Shown here: piece by piece, positions 7,806 through 13,939 of the stretch
How the letters are laid out: every line of letters starts with the position of its first letter
Numbering within the stretch: position 1 is the first letter of the stretch
Source of the DNA: Candidatus Stahliibacteriota bacterium
GTDB lineage: Bacteria > Hydrothermota > Tepidihabitantia > SM23-42
Length of the DNA stretch: 13,939 nucleotides
NCBI GenBank assembly: GCA_030613445.1
Contig: JAUWLY010000037.1
Coordinates: 1 to 13,939, forward strand
Direction of reading: 5' to 3'
Program-made: the position numbers and the translations under genes
Notes under the pieces: model-generated
Databases searched by the model: none
Seen by the model: only the letters and a program-made list of their open reading frames with translations
What the model was told of the DNA's origin: nothing

Positions 7806-7999
7806 ATACTTCGATTGAATTTACTGTCTTTCAATTCATAAGTGAATTGAGTGAAACTATAGAGCTGCATGAGTTCTTCATAGGAAAATGTGGCGTTGCA
7901 GCCCGGACAAATGTAAAACCCTTCATCAGTAATCGTTAGATTTATGTATTTCGATGTAAAAATACAAAAAGGGCATAGTACCTTATCGATTTTCGCCAT
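7802..7999 (-). CDS. Small zinc-ribbon protein
   Basis: 65 aa with two metal-binding knuckles: CPFC (C9, C12) and CPGC (C31, C34), 18 residues apart, the layout of a classical zinc ribbon. The C-terminal ~25 residues (FSYEELMQLYSFTQFTYELK) look helical. No signal peptide or membrane segment is seen. Such small proteins may bind nucleic acid or protein; the partner is unknown. It is real rather than spurious because a perfect consensus promoter sits exactly upstream: TATAAT, five bases, then ATG 7999. That predicts a leaderless mRNA, and no Shine-Dalgarno is present. It is monocistronic by position. Confidence 0.82.
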   Translation of the reverse strand: MAKIDKVLCPFCIFTSKYINLTITDEGFYICPGCNATFSYEELMQLYSFTQFTYELKDSKFNRSI

Positions 8000-8004
8000 G
8001 GGTA

Positions 8005-8032
8005 ATTATAACTATCTGGAGTATATTGTCAA
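8005..8032 (-). promoter_or_regulatory. Perfect consensus promoter, leaderless, for the zinc-ribbon gene
   Basis: On the minus strand, TTGACA (8032-8027), a 16-bp spacer and TATAAT (8010-8005), with both boxes exact. Five bases (TACCC) separate the -10 box from ATG 7999, so transcription should start at or within a base or two of the A of the start codon. Confidence 0.85.
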
Positions 8033-8040
8033 TCTATTAG

Positions 8041-8072
8041 AGAAAGCGATGAATATATATTCATCGCTTTCT
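8041..8072. promoter_or_regulatory. Perfect 32-nt palindrome upstream of the zinc-ribbon promoter
   Basis: The 32 bases are identical to their own reverse complement: AGAAAGCGATGAA, a central TATATA, then the inverted arm. It lies 81 bp after the asparaginase stop and 8 bp upstream of the zinc-ribbon -35 box. It can form a strong hairpin on either strand; there is no following T-run on the minus strand, so it is either a terminator for the peptidase/asparaginase operon or an operator for a dimeric regulator. Confidence 0.6.
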
Positions 8073-8073
8073 T

Positions 8074-8130
8074 GATTACAATGATGGAATTAAGATTACA
8101 GTGATACTTTCGACTTTTTCAGAAGTATCA
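8074..8130. repeat. Short direct and inverted repeats downstream of the asparaginase gene
   Basis: GATTACAATGAT (8074-8085) and GATTACAGTGAT (8094-8105) form a direct repeat 20 bp apart. TGATACTT (8102-8109) and AAGTATCA (8123-8130) form an 8-bp inverted pair with a 13-nt loop. No T-run follows on the minus strand. Their role is unclear; 3'-end structure of the asparaginase mRNA is the simplest reading. Confidence 0.4.
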
Positions 8131-8153
8131 TACACTGTTTGACTCGCTCATTA

Positions 8154-9041
8154 CTAATATTTGAATACTCTCATTCTTCCGTTTTTGATATAGCACCAGG
8201 ACATAGCCCTTGTGTTGTTAGCACACAGAATCCCGCCTTTCTTATCAAGCCCGATAAGACCACATCGACAGCCGTATTTTGTTGCATAGTCAATCGCCAT
8301 TTTACCAGCGATACGGGCTCGATGATTGGACATAAAGCAAACCGCCCTAAATGACAACAAGTATCGCATTATCTCCTCGCCATGTCCAGTTGCCGTAACA
8401 CCGCCATGCTTGTCGGCGTAAATACCTCCCCCTATGATTGGCGTATCACCAACCCGACCAGGTATGTTTAGGGATATGCCTCCGGTTGAGTTTGCTACTG
8501 ATATCGAGCCATTTTGATCTATAGCAACTACACCACTGGTGCCGTAGAAATCGGCTATTTCCTTAAGCTTGGGGAAATACGAGTGTTTTATATTTCTTTT
8601 CTTTCGCTGCCAGAGCCGTCTCTTTTCTTTTGTCTCTGGATTGTACGGTTTTATGCCCATTATCCGGGCAAATTTAGTAGCACCTTTACCACAGAGCAGT
8701 AGGTGGTCAGTCTTTTCCATTACTAATCTCGCCACACTTATTGGATGTCGCACGTTCTTCACTACGGCAACAGCGCCAAACTCCATTTTGTCTGTCATTA
8801 TAGAGGCATCCATCTCAACCTTGCCCACTAAATTGAGATAAGAACCAGTACCAGCATTAAATACTGTTGCATCCTCAAGGATCATACTTGCTCGCTCAAC
8901 CGCATCAAGGCTCGAGCCGCTCTGTTTCAATATGGAGTAGCCAATGGACACTGCCTTTACTAATCCAGTTCTTCTCCGTTTGGGAAAATTCAAACCTCCT
9001 GCTCCACCATTGACAATAATCGCACACGCGGTCTTTTTCAT
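8154..9041 (-). CDS. Isoaspartyl peptidase / type-2 L-asparaginase (Ntn hydrolase)
   Basis: 295 aa, the normal length of plant-type (EcAIII/IaaA-like) asparaginases, which are made as a precursor and cleave themselves before the nucleophilic Thr. The cleavage site is G167/T168 in YGTSGVVAID. Supporting residues are T186 in NSTGG, R196 and D199 in IPGRVGDTP, and T218-G219 in TATGHGE; FNAGTGSYLN (61-70) is also typical. It hydrolyses isoaspartyl dipeptides and asparagine. Two small deviations: the N-terminal HGGAG of most relatives is NGGAG here, and TSTGG is NSTGG. No signal peptide is seen, so it should be cytoplasmic. ATG 9041 overlaps the peptidase stop as ATGA, with a weak GAGG upstream; the pair may degrade imported peptides. 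Confidence 0.92.
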   Translation of the reverse strand: MKKTACAIIVNGGAGGLNFPKRRRTGLVKAVSIGYSILKQSGSSLDAVERASMILEDATVFNAGTGSYLNLVGKVEMDASIMTDKMEFGAVAVVKNVRHPISVARLVMEKTDHLLLCGKGATKFARIMGIKPYNPETKEKRRLWQRKKRNIKHSYFPKLKEIADFYGTSGVVAIDQNGSISVANSTGGISLNIPGRVGDTPIIGGGIYADKHGGVTATGHGEEIMRYLLSFRAVCFMSNHRARIAGKMAIDYATKYGCRCGLIGLDKKGGILCANNTRAMSWCYIKNGRMRVFKY

Positions 9042-11113
9042 CTCTGCCTCGCAATTTTACCGAGCATCTTGAATGAACCTGCTTTCACGAGCACAAAATA
9101 TAGTCCCGAACCAATATCTCTATTTTGTCCATCCTTACCGTCCCAATGGATTTGCTTATTCTCGATACTTTCATGAGGAAAAGTCTTTATGGCGCGACCA
9201 GAAAGGGAAAAAATCCTGACTGTCGGTTGTAGAGAATCCGGGTAATCAAGCACAATGTCGCACCCAGTCTGAAACGGACTGGGGATGGAAAACGGTGCAG
9301 CATAACGTTCGATCAAGACATCGGTAAAATCACTCAGATTACTCGTATTGCCGTATTTGTCCTCAGCGAGAACAGCAAATCCATAATCACCCCTTATTTT
9401 ACCAAAAACGTATAACGAGGTATCTGAAAGATACTCTCGTATATGCTGACCATTTATTAAATCCTTGACTTCGATATTATCAATATAACACCCTCCACGG
9501 TTTATTGAGCTATTTGTGTAATAGGAAATCATCAGTCGGTCATTTCCCGGCGGCAAAACAACCCTGCGTCTTTGCCAACCATTTGACCAGCCGTAATGAA
9601 CATCTCTGAATGTTCCGAATTCAATTATCAAAGAGTCAGTCATGTCTTCAGTATTATAGTAAAGATATATATTGAGAATACCTAGGTCACTTAATAAAAT
9701 GTGTTCTTTCGTTTCAATGGAGTTCTGGAGATTACTAACATTGCCTGAGAAAAAACAAGCATTGCCTGAATATACATTGGTCGTATCTATAGTGAATCCT
9801 TGGAAATTCCACTGGCTTGAATCCTCGCACAAATCACTGAAAACCACCACTGTACTGTCTTGGGCCATCTCGATTATCTTGTATGTAACTGGTGCAAGGT
9901 CAAAAGCTGCATTCCAGGTCAGTCTGAAATCATTGTTTTTACCTATGCTACTCGCAATGAGCCAGCTTATCGAGTTTGGTCTGATATCGTCTAAATTATA
10001 AAACCAATTAAGAAACTGGAGCCATTTCGATTGTGACCAGTCAAGTCCTGCATATTCATCAATAAGTTGCTTGAACAACCGATATTCTCTTGGAAACCAG
10101 ATAGTCAAACCAGTAGCCAGTGAATAATTATCTCCCCAAAATTGAGACTCTAAGATCGTCTGGTTATACGCTTGTACAAGCTCGCTGGTCTCAACAGTTC
10201 CGAGGAGGGAATCTAAACCTTGCACAAGATCCCCCATATCAATGAATTCATCATCTGGACCTGGGGTTTGATTTCTTATGGGTATGGTCTGAACGTTTTC
10301 TCTTACCGCAACGACCGAAGAGTTAGGCAATCCTTGCATCATGGTGTTGGCTAATTGGTCAATCTTACTCTTGAGATTATCCATTTCTGTCAGCTTGAGT
10401 GCCGAATACACAACCGGCTGTATATTGGTATAGGTTTCAACAAGCAAAGATACCGCAGCCTTTGCCATCTCTTTTTCATTGCTCTGGGGATCATCAATCA
10501 GGTGTTCGAATATTTTGTCATAGCAAAAACCTTGTATCGGACAAAGGGTCTGCGCAGCCAAAAGGATTTTCGCATAATCTTTTAGCTCAAAGGCGACTTC
10601 TACTTGCTGCATTAAACACGCATCAAATGCAAAAAGGTCGATCTTTTCTTGTGTATAATCGTACAGAGAGCTCATCGCTTTACGTAAGTCACCGTTGAAA
10701 ATGCCCAATTCATTACCGCTTGACCAGTCACTGCCATAAGAACACCTGGGTATTAATGTCCATCCTGAACCATGGTCCCACAGTATTACGAAATACTTCT
10801 CTGCCGGATAATTATAAATACCCCACTCAAGGAAATCAAGTAGGGTGTGCCAATCACACATGTCGATAATGCCTAGATTTTGAAGTTCATAAGAAGTTCC
10901 CATCCCGACAAGGAGCCGCTTGGCGCCAATATATGGCTTGTCAAGCTGAACAACAATGGCAACTTCATCATTAGAACCAACCGTCTCCATTTCAACGAGA
11001 TCTGAATCAGCCCACGTAGCAAGGTCATTGTCTGCTGCCATATAGACAAGTGCCGTCCACTCGCGGGCAAGAAGAAATATCGGGAATATGATTATTAATA
11101 ATAACCTAAGCAC
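9038..11113 (-). CDS. Secreted clostripain-family (C11) cysteine peptidase with C-terminal FlgD/type IX-like domain
   Basis: 691 aa. Residues ~1-16 (MLRLLLIIIFPIFLLA) are a signal peptide. The C11 catalytic domain follows: EWTALVYMAADNDL, then the His of WDHGSGW (H114) and the nucleophile in FDACLM (C166), the expected dyad. The catalytic domain continues to about residue 375 (LTIWFPRE, then WLQFLNWFY). A β-rich middle region (~420-555; GNACFFSGN, then CYIDNIEV) resembles jelly-roll binding modules. The last ~90 residues (IPSPFQTGCDIVLDY, then VRIFSLSGRAI, HWDGKD and GSGLYFVLVKAG) are a FlgD-Ig/type IX sorting-like domain, so export to the surface or outside is likely. C11 enzymes cleave after basic residues. 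The start is GTG 11113, five bases after a -10 box and without a Shine-Dalgarno, so the mRNA is probably leaderless. First gene of a two-gene operon. Confidence 0.92.
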   Translation of the reverse strand: MLRLLLIIIFPIFLLAREWTALVYMAADNDLATWADSDLVEMETVGSNDEVAIVVQLDKPYIGAKRLLVGMGTSYELQNLGIIDMCDWHTLLDFLEWGIYNYPAEKYFVILWDHGSGWTLIPRCSYGSDWSSGNELGIFNGDLRKAMSSLYDYTQEKIDLFAFDACLMQQVEVAFELKDYAKILLAAQTLCPIQGFCYDKIFEHLIDDPQSNEKEMAKAAVSLLVETYTNIQPVVYSALKLTEMDNLKSKIDQLANTMMQGLPNSSVVAVRENVQTIPIRNQTPGPDDEFIDMGDLVQGLDSLLGTVETSELVQAYNQTILESQFWGDNYSLATGLTIWFPREYRLFKQLIDEYAGLDWSQSKWLQFLNWFYNLDDIRPNSISWLIASSIGKNNDFRLTWNAAFDLAPVTYKIIEMAQDSTVVVFSDLCEDSSQWNFQGFTIDTTNVYSGNACFFSGNVSNLQNSIETKEHILLSDLGILNIYLYYNTEDMTDSLIIEFGTFRDVHYGWSNGWQRRRVVLPPGNDRLMISYYTNSSINRGGCYIDNIEVKDLINGQHIREYLSDTSLYVFGKIRGDYGFAVLAEDKYGNTSNLSDFTDVLIERYAAPFSIPSPFQTGCDIVLDYPDSLQPTVRIFSLSGRAIKTFPHESIENKQIHWDGKDGQNRDIGSGLYFVLVKAGSFKMLGKIARQR

Positions 11114-11118
11114 ACGTA

Positions 11119-11146
11119 ATTTTATAGAAATCTATATGTAAGTCAA
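11119..11146 (-). promoter_or_regulatory. Consensus-like promoter, leaderless, for the C11 peptidase operon
   Basis: On the minus strand, TTGACT (11146-11141), a 16-bp spacer and TAAAAT (11124-11119), followed by five bases (TACGT) and GTG 11113. Geometry is identical to the promoter at 8032-8005. Confidence 0.78.
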
Positions 11147-11244
11147 CTGATGAATTGTTCTACTTACAGATCGAGGTATCGCCATGATTTTAACTTCACT
11201 TATAATAAAGAAAGCGCCTAGAATTAAGTGAGAATGTGATTTCG

Positions 11245-11262
11245 AACTGCTAATTAGCAGTT
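11245..11262. terminator. Perfect 18-nt palindrome between the pgeF-like gene and the peptidase promoter
   Basis: AACTGCTAA followed by TTAGCAGTT, exact. It lies 51 bp after the laccase-domain gene stop and ~100 bp upstream of the peptidase promoter. On the minus strand no T-run follows, so it may be a weak terminator or a regulator site. Confidence 0.4.
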
Positions 11263-11280
11263 TTGCGTAGGGACATTTGC

Positions 11281-11335
11281 TCTTCGAGTGATCCCGAGTT
11301 CTGTCGAGGGGGATCAAAAATCAGGATGAGTCGAA
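11281..11335. repeat. GATCCC-type dispersed-repeat-like sequence at the 3' end of the laccase-domain gene
   Basis: Read on the minus strand, TTCGACTCATCCTGAT, then TGATCCCCCTCGACAG, then ACTCGGGATCACTCGAAG. These words resemble the TTCGAC/TCATCCTGA/GGGATCA repeats scattered in many bacterial genomes. The arms GATCCC (11290-11295) and GGGATC (11310-11315) are an exact inverted pair. The laccase-domain gene's last residues and TGA stop (11316-11314) are coded within it. Confidence 0.5.
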
Positions 11336-11985
11336 AAGTACTTTATTATTGCATAATCTCTTTTATTCTTATCACCCCGGCGATATGAATAAAAATACGC
11401 AGGATGGCATTTTGTGCAGAAATCAAGCGATGCAATAAGCTTCTCCTCACCGAGGTCCTCAATAACAGCTCCTTTGAGGTCGATAAAATATTTCCTGTTT
11501 CTACGGATCACTGCGTTTTCATATTGCTGCGTGAAGAGTCTGGCTATATCTTCCTTGACTTCATAACAGCAGGACCCTATTGAGGCACCAAGGACATATT
11601 TATAATTATCCATAAATCGCTTAGCCCTTTTTGCTATCCCTTTAATAATGCCTTGCCACCCGCAGTGAATAATACAGATTTTTGTTTCGTTGAAAAGGTA
11701 AACTGGTAAACAATCAGCTATTCTGACACCAAGCGCGAGATTGCTTCTCTGCGTTAATAAGCCGTCGCCGACGCGCGCGCTGTCTTTATCAACATCAATT
11801 ATTATATCTGAATGTATCTGTTTTAGAAAAATTGACTTGAATCGCTCAAGGAATCTTTCTTCATTGGACTTTGTCGAATAAAGCATAAGCCTATTGTCTG
11901 ATTTGAACTGAAAGAATTCAGTGTTATCATCTTTAATTAGTTCCCACGATATTATACGTGTGCTCTTTGTTTTATTCGATGTCAT
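11314..11985 (-). CDS. pgeF: Laccase-domain (YfiH/PgeF-type) protein
   Basis: 223 aa of the PgeF/YfiH/YlmD family (peptidoglycan editing factor; members also show purine nucleoside phosphorylase activity). Zinc-site residues are H58 (KQIHSD), C92 (ADCLPV) and H107 (HCGWQG); GASIGSCCYEV (133-143), IDLKGAV and FYSYRRG complete the pattern. The protein is somewhat shorter than usual: the N-terminal segment that normally carries NLGLHVGD before the first His is reduced. The start ATG 11985 overlaps the recJ stop by one base (TAATG), so translation is coupled; no clear Shine-Dalgarno. The gene end is contributed by a repeat-like sequence. Confidence 0.9.
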   Translation of the reverse strand: MTSNKTKSTRIISWELIKDDNTEFFQFKSDNRLMLYSTKSNEERFLERFKSIFLKQIHSDIIIDVDKDSARVGDGLLTQRSNLALGVRIADCLPVYLFNETKICIIHCGWQGIIKGIAKRAKRFMDNYKYVLGASIGSCCYEVKEDIARLFTQQYENAVIRRNRKYFIDLKGAVIEDLGEEKLIASLDFCTKCHPAYFYSYRRGDKNKRDYAIIKYFSTHPDF

Positions 11986-13682
11986 TAAACCTGTGGGCTT
12001 TTTTTCATTTCTTTGATTTTGAGCACGGTTTTTTTCTTCTTGGTATATGAATCCTCAGCTATCGAAAACAGACAATCCAATCTGGTTTTCCCAGGTTCGA
12101 TTTCCAAAATTTTGTCTGCCTGGTTAAAGGCGATTACGTCGAAAGTCTTGCCACCATCTCTTAATACGAATTTCAGGTGCTTGTTACCAACTACTCTTGG
12201 CACCCCTACTACTTCCAGATTCGTACCCAAAAAAACTGGTTGAGGGTTTGCCAAACCAGTCGGCTCGAAAAACTTTAGGAAATACGCCACATCTTCAGTG
12301 ATTTCATCCAAACTAATTTCCATATCATAGGAGTGTTTCCTTTGGAAAATAGCATCATCGAATTTTAGTGCATAGTCATTAATACATTGACGCAGTTGAA
12401 CGAGCTTCTCTGCCTTCAATTCCAACCCAGCTGCCTGGCTATGTCCACCGTATCTAACAAGCAGATTCTGACACGCACCTAGGGCTTCAGCGATATCCAG
12501 ACCGGGTATTGAGCGAGCCGAACCTTTAGCCACACCTTTTTTCACAGACAGAATAATGGCTGGTTTAAAAAACTCATCGCATATCGCGGATGCTACAATA
12601 CCAACTACACCTTCATGCCAGGTTTCTTTTTCAACAATAATTATTCTATCCTTATCAAGATGATTTTCCTGAATTAAACATTTTGCCTCTTGGTACATCG
12701 CATCTTCGATCAACCGCCTTTTTTTATTATCAGCAGACAGATTCTGTATGAACTCGGTTGCTGTTGTTCGTTCATTCGTCAAAAAGAGTTCTAAAGCTTC
12801 TTTTGCATCGCGCATCCGACCACAAGCATTGATTCTCGGGCCTATTATGAACCCTAGATGATATGACGTCAAATCATCTTTTAACCTAGTCTCCTTGAGT
12901 ATTACCTGTATTCCTGTCTTTTTGCTCTTTGCGATCCTTTTTAGACCGTATTTGACAAGTACACGGTTTTCATCGATCAAGGGCACGACGTCAACAACGC
13001 TTCCTAAAGCGACAAGGTCCAGGTCTTCATATATTGCCTCAAGCGGCTTTTTCATTCTAATAAATAACCCTTGAATCAACTTAAATGCAACACCAACACC
13101 AGCCAGTTCTTTAAAAGGATAGATGTCGCCTGGCAGCTTCGGGTTCAGAATCGCATAAGCATCTGGCAGTACTGGTTGGGGTTTGTGGTGATCGCAGATA
13201 ATTATATCGAGGTTATCCTGCTTCGCTTGCAAGACCTCTTGTACTGCGGTAATCCCACAGTCAACTGTAATCACCAAGGTGCATCCTTTTTCTATCGCAT
13301 AACTAATGCCCTTCGAAGAAAGACCATAGCCCTCGACAATACGGTGCGGTATATAATACTCAACATTGAGCCCCAATTTCCTGAGGTTGTCTATAACAAG
13401 AGCTGAGCCAGTAATGCCATCAGCATCATAATCACCATGAACAAGGACCTTTTCTTTAGTCTCAATAGCTTTAATGATCCTGTCTACTGCCTTTTTCATA
13501 CCACCCATTAGAAAAGGATCGTGAAGATCAGAGAGAGATGGAACAAAATACCTTTCTATTTTTTCTGGCGTGTCATAACCGCGGTTTTTCAAAATCTGAA
13601 CAATGATCCTGGGTATTTTCTTATCCCGTATTTCCATGTCAGATGCATCAATAGATTGACCTTTTAAAATCCACTCACTCAA
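11985..13682 (-). CDS. recJ: Single-stranded-DNA-specific exonuclease RecJ
   Basis: 565 aa, full length. The DHH catalytic motifs are in order: DYDADG (84-89), VDCG (140-143), DHH (164-166) and GSVVDVVPL (227-235), then GPRINACGRM (281-290). The DHHA1 part has HEGVVGIVAS (356-365) and GGHSQAAG (412-419), and the C-terminus is the expected OB-fold (~455-565). RecJ is a Mn/Mg-dependent 5'-3' exonuclease on single-stranded DNA used in recombination and repair. The start is TTG 13682, chosen because GAGGAG lies five bases upstream and the product begins before the family's conserved N-terminal helix; ATG alternatives would be far inside. It lies downstream of the RNase P RNA and upstream of pgeF. 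Confidence 0.95.
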   Translation of the reverse strand: MSEWILKGQSIDASDMEIRDKKIPRIIVQILKNRGYDTPEKIERYFVPSLSDLHDPFLMGGMKKAVDRIIKAIETKEKVLVHGDYDADGITGSALVIDNLRKLGLNVEYYIPHRIVEGYGLSSKGISYAIEKGCTLVITVDCGITAVQEVLQAKQDNLDIIICDHHKPQPVLPDAYAILNPKLPGDIYPFKELAGVGVAFKLIQGLFIRMKKPLEAIYEDLDLVALGSVVDVVPLIDENRVLVKYGLKRIAKSKKTGIQVILKETRLKDDLTSYHLGFIIGPRINACGRMRDAKEALELFLTNERTTATEFIQNLSADNKKRRLIEDAMYQEAKCLIQENHLDKDRIIIVEKETWHEGVVGIVASAICDEFFKPAIILSVKKGVAKGSARSIPGLDIAEALGACQNLLVRYGGHSQAAGLELKAEKLVQLRQCINDYALKFDDAIFQRKHSYDMEISLDEITEDVAYFLKFFEPTGLANPQPVFLGTNLEVVGVPRVVGNKHLKFVLRDGGKTFDVIAFNQADKILEIEPGKTRLDCLFSIAEDSYTKKKKTVLKIKEMKKSPQV

Positions 13683-13713
13683 AATCTCTCCTCAGATTAT
13701 ATAATGAGTTACT

Positions 13714-13768
13714 ATTCAACTATTTGACCAATTAACCAATCAACTATCCGACCATTTGACTATCAGAC
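13714..13768. repeat. Degenerate 24-bp-period repeat between RNase P RNA and recJ
   Basis: CAACTATTTGACCA (13717-13730) and CAACTATCCGACCA (13741-13754) match at 12 of 14 positions with a 24-bp period, and a partial third unit (TTTGACTATCAGACA) follows. It is too short and too divergent to be a CRISPR. It resembles the dispersed low-complexity intergenic repeats of uncultured bacteria. Confidence 0.45.
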
Positions 13769-13776
13769 AAAAATGT

Positions 13777-13939
13777 GGGGTGACCTGTAAGCCGGGTTCT
13801 GTCTTGGATAGCCATTTATCTTGGCATAGCATCACTACTATGCTCTTTGCAACCTACCCACCCCGTCCCTGCATAAAGCAGAAGGAAACGGGCAATTCCA
13901 TACGGGGCTTATTTGGTTTTGCTTCAGATGGGGTTTACC
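13777..13939 (-). ncRNA. rnpB: RNase P RNA (bacterial type), 3' part, 5' end beyond the window
   Basis: Read on the minus strand, the conserved 3' blocks appear in order: GGTAAACCCC with GAAGCAAAACCAAATA, then GGGTAGGTTGC, then AGATAAATGGCTATCC, then GACAGAACCCGGCTTA, and the P1 strand GGTCACCCC at the end near 13777. P18 is an exact eight-pair stem (one U-G) at about 13833-13852, capped by a GUGA (GNRA) tetraloop. P16 is GGAA/UUCC around the GCCCG loop that pairs as P6/P17. The usual GGU of L15, which pairs with tRNA 3' CCA, is GGA here. The RNA processes tRNA 5' ends. The 5' half is off the window, so the end at 13939 is not biological. Confidence 0.95.

Noticed and set aside
11132..11317. 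61-codon minus-strand open frame between the peptidase and laccase-domain genes
   Set aside because: Its start lies in the GATCCC-type repeat, it has no ribosome binding site, and it crosses the palindrome and the peptidase promoter; it looks like chance.
13696..13701. TATAAT before recJ as a promoter
   Set aside because: No -35 box at an acceptable distance, and transcription from it would start inside the ribosome binding site.
13714..13768. CRISPR-like spacing of repeats before recJ
   Set aside because: Only two or three divergent 14-base units with ~10-base gaps; no repeat or spacer regularity.

Overview
The window looks like an ordinary chromosomal stretch of an anaerobic, uncultured-type bacterium. 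The pointers are a four-subunit ferredoxin-dependent 2-oxoacid oxidoreductase, a B12-domain radical SAM/DUF2344 fusion, a secreted clostripain-family protease with a C-terminal FlgD/type-IX-like domain, and a DUF4388 protein. This set would fit lineages of the FCB/WOR-3 (Stahlbacteria) kind. That placement is inference from gene content, not a phylogeny. The partial RNase P RNA has the usual bacterial architecture.

Layout, left to right. Minus strand 1-4647: a radical SAM gene running off the left edge, preceded by a tight four-gene operon for a VOR/KOR-type 2-oxoacid:ferredoxin oxidoreductase (ferredoxin subunit, VorB-type subunit, TPP subunit, gamma subunit). The operon has a good sigma70-type promoter at 4796-4769. 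Plus strand 4850-7586: two overlapping genes, a multi-pass membrane protein with TPRs and a zinc-finger-like Cys cluster, then a membrane-anchored DUF4388 protein. 7587-7801 is non-coding and holds a hairpin and a pair of 23-bp direct repeats. Minus strand 7802-13939: a small zinc-ribbon protein; an operon of a secreted C11 (clostripain-like) peptidase and an isoaspartyl peptidase/L-asparaginase; an operon of recJ and a PgeF/YfiH laccase-domain protein; and the 3' part of the RNase P RNA at the right edge. No non-coding stretch exceeds about 300 bp.

Two themes link the regions. First, promoters are strikingly consensus-like, always with a 16-bp spacer. At two operon-leading genes (7999 and 11113) the -10 box ends exactly five bases before the start codon, which predicts leaderless mRNAs. 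The operon-internal VOR/KOR genes and the DUF4388 gene have clear Shine-Dalgarno sequences; asparaginase has only a weak one and the laccase gene none that is clear. Second, degenerate repeats or hairpins sit directly at several gene ends (2072, 7802, 11314), as if dispersed repeats tolerate only the position at the stop codon.

No CRISPR array, prophage, transposase gene or tRNA was seen. I found no clearly new defence or biosynthetic system. The most noteworthy items are the leaderless-promoter architecture, a perfect consensus promoter that conflicts with the best start of the TPR membrane protein, a perfect 32-nt palindrome beside a promoter, and a non-consensus tRNA-CCA-binding loop in the RNase P RNA.
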